13,752 nt of DNA, from the NCBI GenBank assembly GCA_964472545.1, contig CAYYNP010000269.1, positions 1 through 13,752 of the forward strand, written 5' to 3'. The position numbers were made by a program, and so were the translations under genes. The notes beneath the pieces are model-generated. The model saw only the letters and a program-made list of their open reading frames with translations. It made no database searches and was not told the origin of the DNA. The stretch comes from CAYYNP01 sp964472545. GTDB lineage: Bacteria; Planctomycetota; Planctomycetia; Pirellulales; Thermoguttaceae. Shown here one piece after another: positions 1-7,102 of this stretch (positions are counted from its first letter, which is position 1; each line of letters begins with the position of its first letter).

Positions 1-5
1 TCGAC

Positions 6-31
6 GGAGCCAGTCCCCTTTTTCGGGCTCC
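6..31. repeat. Short inverted repeat at left edge
   Basis: GGAGCC at 6-11 is the exact inverse complement of GGCTCC at 26-31, around a 14-base loop rich in C and T. The remaining bases up to 207 hold no gene that I recognise; they are upstream sequence of the sulfatase or the tail of an upstream gene. A six-base stem is weak evidence on its own. It could be the end of a terminator or of a dispersed extragenic repeat cut by the window edge. Confidence 0.25.
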
Positions 32-193
32 CGCACACTTTGCAGTTCTCCTGCTGACCACGTGCGAGTGCCGCCGGCACACTGCCACGCGACCACGCGT
101 CTGTGTTGCACGGGGGGGCTGGAAGACCGATACTAGAGGCCAGCCGGATTCGGCCTGGTGTCTGGCGGTGTCGTCTGTCCGTTTACGTCGAAA

Positions 194-198
194 GAGAG
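194..198 (+). promoter_or_regulatory. Weak ribosome binding site of the sulfatase
   Basis: GAGAG lies in the purine-rich run AAAGAGAGAA, nine bases before the ATG at 208. No comparable purine run precedes the in-frame ATG at 103. This favours the 208 start, although the match to the anti-Shine-Dalgarno sequence is modest. Confidence 0.4.
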
Positions 199-207
199 AA
201 TAGTCAC

Positions 208-1758
208 ATGATCGAGATTCTGCCCCAAACAGCATTCCGTTGCCGCGGTGCGTTTCCACGCCGCTTGGCGTATGGGAACCTCACACACGTGGTGGTGTTT
301 GTCGCGATGGCGGCTCTGCCGGCGTTCGGCGCCCCATTGGCTGCCGCAGGGCCGCCTCGTCGGCCGAACGTGGTGCTGATCGTCGCCGACGACCTCGGCT
401 ATCGCGAGCTTGGCTGTTTCGGACAGAAACTGATCCGCACGCCCAATTTGGATCGGCTGGCCGGCCGGGGGATGCGGCTGACGCACCACTATTCGGGCAA
501 CGCCGTCTGTGCCCCGTCGCGTTGCGTGTTGATGACCGGCAAACACCCCGGCCACGCGTGGGTTCGCAACAACCGCGAAATGAAGCCCGAGGGACAGACG
601 CCGATCCCCGACGCCGAAGTCACGCTGGCCGAGTTGCTGCGAGCGCGAGGCTACGCCACCGGAGCGTTCGGCAAGTGGGGCTTGGGCGGCCCCGGCTCCG
701 AAGGCGAGCCGCTCAAACAAGGCTTCGACCGCTTCTTCGGATACAACTGCCAACGTCACGCCCACAGCTACTACCCGCCGTATCTCTGGAGCAACGACCG
801 GCGCATCTCGCTGGCCAACGATCCGCCCGTGCCCGGCCACGCCAGCCTACCGAAAGACGCCGATCCGAACGACCCGCGCAGCTACGACCGCTACAAAGGG
901 CAAGACTACGCCCCGGATCGGATCAACCAACAGGCCCTCGATTTCATCCGCACGAACAAGGACCGCCCGTTCCTGCTCTACTATCCCACGGTTATTCCCC
1001 ACGTTGCGCTGCACGTACCCGACGAAGACCTCAAACCGTATCTCGAGCTCGATTGGAACGACCCCCCGTTCACGCGGCCGGGCGGCTACGGCTACACACC
1101 GCACTTCACTCCCCGGGCGGCCTACGCGGCGATGATCACGCGGATGGACCGTTACGTGGGCAACGTGCTGAAGCTGCTCGACGAACTGGAGTTGGCCGAC
1201 AATACGATCGTCGTCTTCAGTTCCGACAACGGCACTACGCACTTGAAGCTCGAGGTCGACTACGACTTCTTCCACAGCGTCGGCGAGCTGCGCGGGCTGA
1301 AGGGGTCGCTCTACGAGGGCGGTGTCCGCGTGCCGACGATCGTCCGCTGGCCGGGCCACGTTGCCCCCGGTTCGACCAGCGGCCGCATCAGCGGGTTCGA
1401 GGATTGGATGCCGACCATCCTCGAATTGATCGGAGCCGCAGAGGGCTCACCCGACGAAATCGACGGCGTCAGCCTGGCTCCGACGCTGCTGGGCAAACGG
1501 CAACCGCCGCGCGAGTTCCTCTACCGCGAGTTCTCCGGATACGGCGGCCAACAATCGATCCGCGTCGGCCAGTTCAAGGCCATTCGCACCAACATGGGTC
1601 GCGGCAATCTGACCGTCGAACTCTACAATCTGGCCGACGACCCCGGCGAACAACACGACCTGGCCGACCAACAGCCCGAAATCGCCGCCAAACTCGAACG
1701 CCTGATGCGGCAGCAACACACTCCTTCGGAGTTGTTTCCGCTGCGGCCGGTAGATTGA
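208..1758 (+). CDS. Secreted type I sulfatase (arylsulfatase family)
   Basis: Hydrolyses sulfate esters, probably on a polysaccharide, outside the cytoplasm. The 516-residue protein has a signal-like hydrophobic stretch near residues 28-42 after a long basic N-terminus. The sulfatase signature CAPSR places the residue matured to formylglycine at C101. Metal ligands are likely D61-D62 in VADDLGY and D340-N341 in SSDNG, and K156 lies in GKWGLG. The usual family form is GKWHLG, so the active-site histidine is glycine here (G158). I believe this variant is common in one planctomycete sulfatase subgroup. The ATG at 208 was preferred to an in-frame ATG at 103 because of the purine-rich site before it and because the extra 35 residues look non-coding. 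Maturation needs a formylglycine-generating enzyme encoded elsewhere. The gene is convergent with the DUF819 gene. The substrate cannot be told from the sequence. Confidence 0.93.
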   Translation: MIEILPQTAFRCRGAFPRRLAYGNLTHVVVFVAMAALPAFGAPLAAAGPPRRPNVVLIVADDLGYRELGCFGQKLIRTPNLDRLAGRGMRLTHHYSGNAVCAPSRCVLMTGKHPGHAWVRNNREMKPEGQTPIPDAEVTLAELLRARGYATGAFGKWGLGGPGSEGEPLKQGFDRFFGYNCQRHAHSYYPPYLWSNDRRISLANDPPVPGHASLPKDADPNDPRSYDRYKGQDYAPDRINQQALDFIRTNKDRPFLLYYPTVIPHVALHVPDEDLKPYLELDWNDPPFTRPGGYGYTPHFTPRAAYAAMITRMDRYVGNVLKLLDELELADNTIVVFSSDNGTTHLKLEVDYDFFHSVGELRGLKGSLYEGGVRVPTIVRWPGHVAPGSTSGRISGFEDWMPTILELIGAAEGSPDEIDGVSLAPTLLGKRQPPREFLYREFSGYGGQQSIRVGQFKAIRTNMGRGNLTVELYNLADDPGEQHDLADQQPEIAAKLERLMRQQHTPSELFPLRPVD

Positions 1759-1821
1759 GTTGGGCGGGATTGGACTAGCTCCAATTGTCTCCTATTCCTC
1801 CTCGTTACGATCGTCAACTTT

Positions 1822-1919
1822 GGGCCTGCCCGGAAACAACTTCGCAGTTTTTCGGGCGAATCATCACACGGAGTGTGATGGCTACCATGAAGCGGACGAA
1901 GTTGTTTCCGGACAAGCCC
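1822..1919. repeat. Nested inverted repeat between convergent genes
   Basis: The left arm 1822-1844 and right arm 1897-1919 are inverse complements at 21 of 23 positions, with a perfect 15-base core that includes GGAAACAACTTC. Inside lies a second perfect hairpin, CATCACAC at 1862-1869 with GTGTGATG at 1873-1880 and a GGA loop. It sits 64 bases after the sulfatase stop and 98 bases after the DUF819 stop. It could act as a bidirectional terminator or RNA-stabilising structure, or be a small non-autonomous mobile element. No clear target-site duplication or U-tract was seen. Confidence 0.7.
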
Positions 1920-2016
1920 TTTGCCTGCATCGGGAAGGGAGTAGGTGCTGGCTATGTGCAGTCGGTATTGCAGTTGGTTTGTTACGGTGTGGTAGGACCG
2001 CCGCGGCCCCACCTCC

Positions 2017-3240
2017 TCACAACATCCCGTGCACCAACTTCAACAACCACGCGCACAGCAACCCCGCCGTGGTGCCGATGACGTAGCCGGCGACGCCCAA
2101 CAGTGCGCCGACGGGGGCCAATGCAGGATGGAACGCGCTGGCCACGATCGGGGCCGAAGCGGCGCCGCCGATGTTGGCCTGGGAACCGACGGCCATGTAG
2201 AAGACGGGGGCCTTGAGCACGTGACGAAGCACCAGCAGCACGACCGCGTGCAATAGGATCCAAGCGCCCGCGATCAAGAGCAGTGCCTTGGCGTTGGCTA
2301 CTTCGGCGAATTGGGCCTTGGCGCCGATAGTGGCCACCAGGAGATAGAGGAATAACGAGCCGATCTTGCTGGCCCCGGCACCTTCTAGTTTCCGTAGCGG
2401 CGTGAAGGAGATGGCCACGCCGAACGCCGTCACGATAATCACCGTCCAGGCGAATTGCCCCAGGATATCGCACAGCGCCGGGGTATGAACCTCTGCACCG
2501 ATCATGATCTTCTCGGCGCTGTACGTGGCGATCACCGTAACTCCAAATGCGATGAACACGATCACCATCAGATCCTTTAGCGAGGCCGGCCGGGCCACTT
2601 GCTGTTGGAACTTGGCGATCTTCTCCTTGAGCGTTTCCAGGCTGCTGCGGTCGGCCCCGAGAGAAGCGTCCATCCGCTTTTCGTGCCCGGAGAACAGCAG
2701 CAGCACGGCCATCCATACGTTGGCCAATGCCACGTCGACGACCACGATCATCCCCATCGTCGAATCCGTCGCGCCCACGCTCTCGCCGATGGCCACGAAG
2801 TTGGCCCCGCCGCCAATCCACGAGCCGCTCAGCGCCGCCAGCCCCTTCCAGGCCTGCTCGCCCATCTCGGCCGGCACCATCCGCCCGAAGATCGCATAGG
2901 CCAGCGGGCCGCCAATGACGATCGTGGCCGTGGCCCCGAAGAACAGGATCAGCACTTTGCGCCCCAGCTTCAGGATCGCCGGGATATCGACCGACATCGT
3001 CAGCAACAACAGCGACGCAGGCAGCAGCCACCACTTGACGAACTCGTAGAGCGGCGACTTCAGCGGGATCAGGCCCACGTTCGACAGGGCCGTGGGGATG
3101 AAGTAGGCGAAGATCAGCAGCGGGACCACGCGAAAGAACCGCTTGCCGACCGGATGGCTTTCCGCCGCAAACAGCCCGGCCAGCACGCCCATCAACACGG
3201 CCAACACGGCCACCGGTTCCCGGATCAGCGGCGTCTCCAT
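2017..3240 (-). CDS. DUF819/YjcL-like integral membrane protein
   Basis: A 407-residue polytopic inner-membrane protein that I assign to the DUF819 (YjcL-like) family, whose members are thought to be transporters of unknown substrate. Hydrophobic segments fill residues 8-26, 36-55, 68-85, 95-120, 160-183, 224-240, 264-280, 293-306, 318-338 and 375-403. A charged loop at about 185-220 (KRMDASLGADR) separates two halves. Each half carries a glycine-rich motif, GSWIGGGANFVAI at 139-151 and GSQANIGGAASAPIVA at 352-367, which suggests an internal structural repeat as in many secondary transporters. The ATG overlaps the stop of the serine hydrolase gene by one base (TAATG). The ribosome binding site AAGGA (3249-3253) lies inside the end of that gene, so translation is probably coupled. 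A shared role in taking up the hydrolase product is inference. Confidence 0.88.
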   Translation of the reverse strand: METPLIREPVAVLAVLMGVLAGLFAAESHPVGKRFFRVVPLLIFAYFIPTALSNVGLIPLKSPLYEFVKWWLLPASLLLLTMSVDIPAILKLGRKVLILFFGATATIVIGGPLAYAIFGRMVPAEMGEQAWKGLAALSGSWIGGGANFVAIGESVGATDSTMGMIVVVDVALANVWMAVLLLFSGHEKRMDASLGADRSSLETLKEKIAKFQQQVARPASLKDLMVIVFIAFGVTVIATYSAEKIMIGAEVHTPALCDILGQFAWTVIIVTAFGVAISFTPLRKLEGAGASKIGSLFLYLLVATIGAKAQFAEVANAKALLLIAGAWILLHAVVLLVLRHVLKAPVFYMAVGSQANIGGAASAPIVASAFHPALAPVGALLGVAGYVIGTTAGLLCAWLLKLVHGML

Positions 3241-4712
3241 TACGGCGTTCCTTTCCGTTGGTCGTCGGCCGCTCGATCGCCGACGAAGCGTCCTGCTGTG
3301 AACTCGCCCGGGCTGAACTCGACCGCCATCGTTTGCGGCCGTCCGTCCTCGACCTCGAAACGCACGGCCGCCTCCACGTCTTCGATCACGAACTCCGTTG
3401 CCGAGCGTGGCAACAAAGCGAATTGGCCGGTTCGCGCCGCCGAAAGCAGCAACTCGTTGCCGACAAGGCGGACACGAGTCCTAAACTCGCCAAAATCGTA
3501 CTCTACGGCGTATCGTTTGAGAACCCCGGGCGGAATCTCGACGGGACGTGGGGCCTTTGGGGCGTCCGGACCAGGCACCAGCTTCGCTCTGCGCTTCGGC
3601 GGCCCGATGCGGGCTTGCAGGATCAGATCCAGCAGCTTGAACCGTTCGGAGTCCTTCACACGCCGCTCGGGCCGGTCGAAATGGGCCAGGTCCCAGAACG
3701 TGTCGACGCGATGGACCAACACCAGGTTGGCCCCGGGCAGCACGTCGATCGCGTGGCCGCCGTAGCCCCGGGCGGAGAACATCTTCAAGGGTTGCAGCGG
3801 TCCGTCGGCGATCGGCCACCACAGATATCCGTAGGCGTATTGTGAGTTCGAGGTGGTATCCGACTTGCGAAAGTGCGAGGCCGTGCTCTGTTCGACCCAG
3901 CGTTCGGTAAGAACGCATCGATCCCCCCAACGGCCGCCGCGTAGATAGAGCAGCCCGAAGCGGGCCATATCGCGGGCCGACATGCGAAACGGATAGGCCG
4001 GGTGGATCGAGTGTTGCGGCTCGAGATGATAGTAGCCGTCGCGGACCCGATAATCCTGCATCGCAAGCGGCTCGGCAAACCGGCGGCCGAACTCCTCGAA
4101 CACGTCGCTCTCCGACTGTTGGCGGAAGATGGTCGAGAGCGTGTTGAAGTCCCAGTTGTTGTACCAGAACAACTCGCCGGGCTTGCGGCTGTCGCGTGGC
4201 GGGCGCTGCTCCTTCATCTTGGCCGTTTCGTACGCGGCCGGATGATACACGCCGGAGCGCGACGCCAGCAGATCGGCCACCCGGGCCCGCTTTTCGCCGT
4301 CGCTCAACGGTGGATCGTCGTCGATCTTCAGTTCTGCCAGCGTCGCGCCGAGATCGATGTTGCCCCCGGCCACGTGGACGCCGTAGAGCCCGCTGAGAAA
4401 ACTCTTGCGGACCGAATGACACATGTAGCGCCGCGAGACGTCGCCCCACGCCGCCAACACGGCCCCATCGTAAACGATCATCACGGCGGCCGAGTCGATC
4501 TCGTCGTAGTACGCCCGGGCTTCGGCAAGTTTCGTTGACGACCAGCCGGCCTCTTCCGGCGCGGCGTACATCATCCAACGTTGCCCGGGCACACGTCCGG
4601 AGGCATCTCGCTGCCAAGCTTTCCACTTCTCGACCGGATACGACGCGGTGGCACACGGGACGATGACGGCCACAATGCAGAGTGCAGAGAAGAGCGGTCG
4701 GCAACGTCGCAT
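3240..4712 (-). CDS. Secreted serine hydrolase, class C beta-lactamase fold
   Basis: A 490-residue exported protein of the beta-lactamase/penicillin-binding-like serine hydrolase family (AmpC, D-aminopeptidase, EstB type). Residues 1-23 form a Sec signal peptide, probably cut after ATA. The S-x-x-K motif is SVRK with S100 as nucleophile and K103 as base. The Y-x-N motif is Y184-N-N186 in WYNNWDFN, and the third motif is probably GYGGH with H320. Residues from about 390 to the end form a beta-rich tail unlike the core. Family members act as esterases, transesterases or D-amino acid peptidases, so antibiotic resistance should not be assumed. AAGGAG at 4720-4725 sits seven bases before the ATG and fixes the start. 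A TACAAT hexamer (minus strand, 4749-4754) could be its -10 box, but no good -35 is seen. It is first in a two-gene unit with the DUF819 gene. Confidence 0.9.
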   Translation of the reverse strand: MRRCRPLFSALCIVAVIVPCATASYPVEKWKAWQRDASGRVPGQRWMMYAAPEEAGWSSTKLAEARAYYDEIDSAAVMIVYDGAVLAAWGDVSRRYMCHSVRKSFLSGLYGVHVAGGNIDLGATLAELKIDDDPPLSDGEKRARVADLLASRSGVYHPAAYETAKMKEQRPPRDSRKPGELFWYNNWDFNTLSTIFRQQSESDVFEEFGRRFAEPLAMQDYRVRDGYYHLEPQHSIHPAYPFRMSARDMARFGLLYLRGGRWGDRCVLTERWVEQSTASHFRKSDTTSNSQYAYGYLWWPIADGPLQPLKMFSARGYGGHAIDVLPGANLVLVHRVDTFWDLAHFDRPERRVKDSERFKLLDLILQARIGPPKRRAKLVPGPDAPKAPRPVEIPPGVLKRYAVEYDFGEFRTRVRLVGNELLLSAARTGQFALLPRSATEFVIEDVEAAVRFEVEDGRPQTMAVEFSPGEFTAGRFVGDRAADDQRKGTP

Positions 4713-4815
4713 CGAGAATCTCCTTCGTCCGCGAAATCACTTTCACGTATTGTAGCGACGCCCCCATCAAGAAGCGACCATACGAGCGTAGAGCCGATCA
4801 CCAGCCGGGCGAGAC

Positions 4816-4844
4816 TTGCGAGTGCGATTCGGGCCGAGTAGAAT
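4816..4844 (+). promoter_or_regulatory. Probable sigma-70 promoter of the GH50 gene
   Basis: TTGCGA at 4816-4821 and TAGAAT at 4839-4844 are separated by 17 bases. They match the -35 and -10 consensus at four and five of six positions. Transcription would start near 4851, giving a leader of about 40 bases before the ATG at 4892. How well this consensus holds in planctomycetes is uncertain. Confidence 0.45.
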
Positions 4845-4879
4845 CGTGGCCGTCACGGCGCGATACGAACCAACGTCAC

Positions 4880-4884
4880 AGGAG
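4880..4884 (+). promoter_or_regulatory. Ribosome binding site of the GH50 gene
   Basis: AGGAG lies seven bases before the ATG at 4892, just ahead of a typical signal peptide. It argues against a start at the upstream in-frame ATG at 4682, which would lie inside the divergent hydrolase gene. Confidence 0.7.
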
Positions 4885-4891
4885 CTTCCCG

Positions 4892-6970
4892 ATGAGATGT
4901 TTCGCTTCGACCCTGTTCGTTGCTGCCTGCTGCTGTGCTTCCGTCGCAACGGCCGAGCAAGTGCTCTTTGATTTCGGCGAGGATTTCGATCTGGCTACGG
5001 TGAAAGCCCAGGATGCGACAGTCACCCCTAGCGGCACGGCGCTGAGGATCGCCACCGGCCACGACCACAACTGGCCGGGCATCACGCTGACGGCGCCCGA
5101 GGGGCGCTGGGATCTCTCGGCGTTTGGCATGATCGCGCTCGACGTGAAGAACGTGGGCACCAATCGGGCGACCGTCTTCTGCCGCGTCGATAATCCCGGC
5201 GCCGACGGCGTGAAACACTGCGTTACCGATCGGATCGAACTGGCCCCCGGCGATCGGAAGGCGCTCAAAGTGCCGCTGCGCAGGCAAACGCCCGAGGCAC
5301 TCGAAGGGAAGCTCTTCGGCATGCGGGGCTATCCCGGCGGAGCCAACCAAAGTGGCGGCATCGATCCGGCGAACGTCACGCAGTTGCTCGTCTTCGTCAG
5401 CCGGCCGACCGAAGATCACGCCATCGAGATCGCTGCGATCCGTGCCGTCGGATCGGCTCCCGAAGCGTTGCCGCCGGACGAGAAGCTCTTCCCGATGATC
5501 GACACGTACGGTCAGTACATCCACCGCACGTGGCCGGGAAAGATCGACTCGAAGGACGATCTGGCCGAGAACATCCAGCGCGAAGCCGACGACCTGGCGC
5601 GTCACGCCGGGCCGGAAGATTGGGACCAATACGGCGGCTGGAATTCCGGGCCGCAACTCGAAGCGACGGGCCGGTGCCGCGTCGAGAAGCGCGAGGGCAA
5701 GTGGTGGCTGGTCGATCCCGAAGGGCGGCTCTTCTGGTCGCACGGGACCGACTGCGTGCGGCCCACCACGGCCTACACGCCGGTCACCGACCGCGAGCAC
5801 TACTTTGCCGCGCTGCCGGACGACGATTCGCCGCTGGCGGTATTCTACAGCCACGGAAACTGGGCCCCGCACGGCTACTACCAGGGCAAGGGCCGTTACC
5901 GGACATACAACTTCACCGGCGCCAACCTGCTGCGGAAGTACGGTCCCGATTGGCCGCAGAAGTCGGCCGAGTTGGCCCATCGGCGGCTGCGAAGCTGGGG
6001 GATGAACACGGTGGCCAACTGGTCCGATCCGGACATCTATCTGCTGCGCAAAACGCCGTACACGGCCAACGTCCACGCCGGCGGCAAGATGATCGAGGGC
6101 AGCCAGGGATACTGGGGCAAGTTTCCTGACGTGTTCGATCCCAGCTTCGCCGAGGGACTGCGGCGCGGGATGGCCGCCCAGCAAGACAAGGCGATCGGCG
6201 ATCCGTGGTGCCTGGGCTATTTCGTGAGCAACGAATTGAGCTGGGGCGACGAACTCTCGCTGGCCGTCGCCGCGTTGGCCTCGCCGCCGGAGCAAGCGGC
6301 CAAGAGGGTCTTTGTGGCGGAGTTGAAGAAGAAGTACGCGTCGATCGAGCGGCTCAACGCGGCCTGGGAAACGGACCACGCCTCGTGGGACGCCCTGCTA
6401 CAGAGCACCACCCCGCCGGACAAGACCAAAGCCCGCGACGACCTGGGCGCATTCTACACCAAGACGGCCGAGCAGTATTTCCGCTGTTGCCGCGAGGCGA
6501 TCAAGGCCGCCGATCCCATGGGGCTCTATCTGGGCTGCCGCTTCGCCTGGGCCAACGATCGGGCGGTCCGGGCGTCGGCCAAGTTCTGCGACGTGGTCAG
6601 TTTCAATCGTTATCGCCGCACTGTGGCCGACTTCCGATTGCCCGAGGGCGTCGACAAGCCGGTCGTGATCGGCGAGTTCCACTTCGGCGCCCTCGACCGC
6701 GGCATGTTCCACACCGGGTTGGTCCCCACCGCCGACCAAAACGCCCGGGCCGCCGCCTACAAGGCCTACGTCCGCAGCGCGCTGGCCCACCCGGCCATCG
6801 TCGGCACCCACTGGTTCCAATACGGCGATCAGGCCACCACCGGCCGCGGCGACGGCGAGAACTACCAGATCGGGTTGCTGGACGTCTGCGACACGCCCTA
6901 TCCGGAGACGATTACGGCGGTGCGGGAGGTGGGGTATGGGATGTATGGGTATCGGGAGCGGGGGGAGTAG
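4892..6970 (+). CDS. Secreted GH50-family beta-agarase-like glycoside hydrolase
   Basis: A 692-residue exported enzyme assigned to GH50 (clan GH-A), whose characterised members are beta-agarases that hydrolyse agarose-type galactans. Residues 1-21 form a signal peptide ending in ATA. A VAAC at 10-13 is lipobox-like, so a lipoprotein is possible, but the preceding hydrophobic stretch is short. Residues 22 to about 190 form a beta-sandwich, carbohydrate-binding-like domain, and the barrel follows from about 195. Recognisable blocks are FWSHGTDCV, GYFVSNELSWG with acid/base E448, VIGEFHFGALDRGMFHTG with nucleophile E595, THWFQYGDQATTGRGDG, and DTPYP near the end. Both catalytic glutamates are present, so the enzyme should be active. 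True agarase activity is not certain, because planctomycete relatives may act on other galactans. It has its own promoter, opposite the serine hydrolase. Confidence 0.88.
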   Translation: MRCFASTLFVAACCCASVATAEQVLFDFGEDFDLATVKAQDATVTPSGTALRIATGHDHNWPGITLTAPEGRWDLSAFGMIALDVKNVGTNRATVFCRVDNPGADGVKHCVTDRIELAPGDRKALKVPLRRQTPEALEGKLFGMRGYPGGANQSGGIDPANVTQLLVFVSRPTEDHAIEIAAIRAVGSAPEALPPDEKLFPMIDTYGQYIHRTWPGKIDSKDDLAENIQREADDLARHAGPEDWDQYGGWNSGPQLEATGRCRVEKREGKWWLVDPEGRLFWSHGTDCVRPTTAYTPVTDREHYFAALPDDDSPLAVFYSHGNWAPHGYYQGKGRYRTYNFTGANLLRKYGPDWPQKSAELAHRRLRSWGMNTVANWSDPDIYLLRKTPYTANVHAGGKMIEGSQGYWGKFPDVFDPSFAEGLRRGMAAQQDKAIGDPWCLGYFVSNELSWGDELSLAVAALASPPEQAAKRVFVAELKKKYASIERLNAAWETDHASWDALLQSTTPPDKTKARDDLGAFYTKTAEQYFRCCREAIKAADPMGLYLGCRFAWANDRAVRASAKFCDVVSFNRYRRTVADFRLPEGVDKPVVIGEFHFGALDRGMFHTGLVPTADQNARAAAYKAYVRSALAHPAIVGTHWFQYGDQATTGRGDGENYQIGLLDVCDTPYPETITAVREVGYGMYGYRERGE

Positions 6971-7025
6971 GTGGCGTTGCGGAGAAATCACTCCAAAAAC
7001 GATGTACTCTCGGAGCATGCGGCGG

Positions 7026-7054
7026 TTGTGCAACTCAGACAACCAAGATATAGT
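7026..7054 (+). promoter_or_regulatory. Possible promoter of the TIR gene
   Basis: TTGTGC at 7026-7031 and TATAGT at 7049-7054 are 17 bases apart. The -10 matches the consensus at five of six positions and the -35 at only three. It lies in the 132-base gap after the GH50 stop, about 49 bases before the preferred TIR start, and would make the TIR gene an independent unit. Confidence 0.35.
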
Positions 7055-7089
7055 CCGGGTGATCATCAACGGTCTGCTTGTTTCGTAAT

Positions 7090-7094
7090 GGGGA
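7090..7094 (+). promoter_or_regulatory. Ribosome binding site choosing the TIR start
   Basis: GGGGA lies eight bases before the ATG at 7103. The in-frame ATG at 7088 and the GTG at 6971 have no comparable site, so 7103 is preferred. Confidence 0.5.
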
Positions 7095-7102
7095 ATCCTG
7101 CC

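Larger units (their letters stand above)
4713..4891. promoter_or_regulatory. Divergent intergenic region with promoters for both directions
   Basis: This 179-base gap separates the start codons of two divergently read genes for exported proteins, the serine hydrolase on the left and the GH50 enzyme on the right. It must hold the 5' leaders of both. One convincing sigma-70-like promoter is seen toward GH50, and only a -10-like TACAAT (4749-4754, minus strand) toward the hydrolase. No clear operator palindrome was found. Shared control of the two genes is possible but not shown. Confidence 0.55.

Noticed and set aside
103..207. N-terminal extension of the sulfatase to an ATG at 103
   Set aside because: The added residues are not signal-like and no purine-rich ribosome site precedes 103; the ATG at 208 has one.
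1760..2086. Small plus-strand open frames between sulfatase and DUF819
   Set aside because: They run through the nested hairpin, overlap the DUF819 end, and resemble no protein that I know.
2599..3765. 388-residue open frame on the plus strand across the DUF819/hydrolase junction
   Set aside because: It crosses two real minus-strand genes, is low-complexity in histidine, arginine and glutamine, and has no domain.
4853..6379. 508-residue open frame on the minus strand opposite the GH50 gene
   Set aside because: It has the arginine/valine-rich, motif-free look of an antisense shadow in GC-rich DNA, while the plus strand encodes an intact GH50 protein with both catalytic glutamates.
6971..7102. 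GTG directly after the GH50 stop as the TIR start
   Set aside because: The extra 44 residues look non-coding, no ribosome site precedes the GTG, and a better site exists before 7103.
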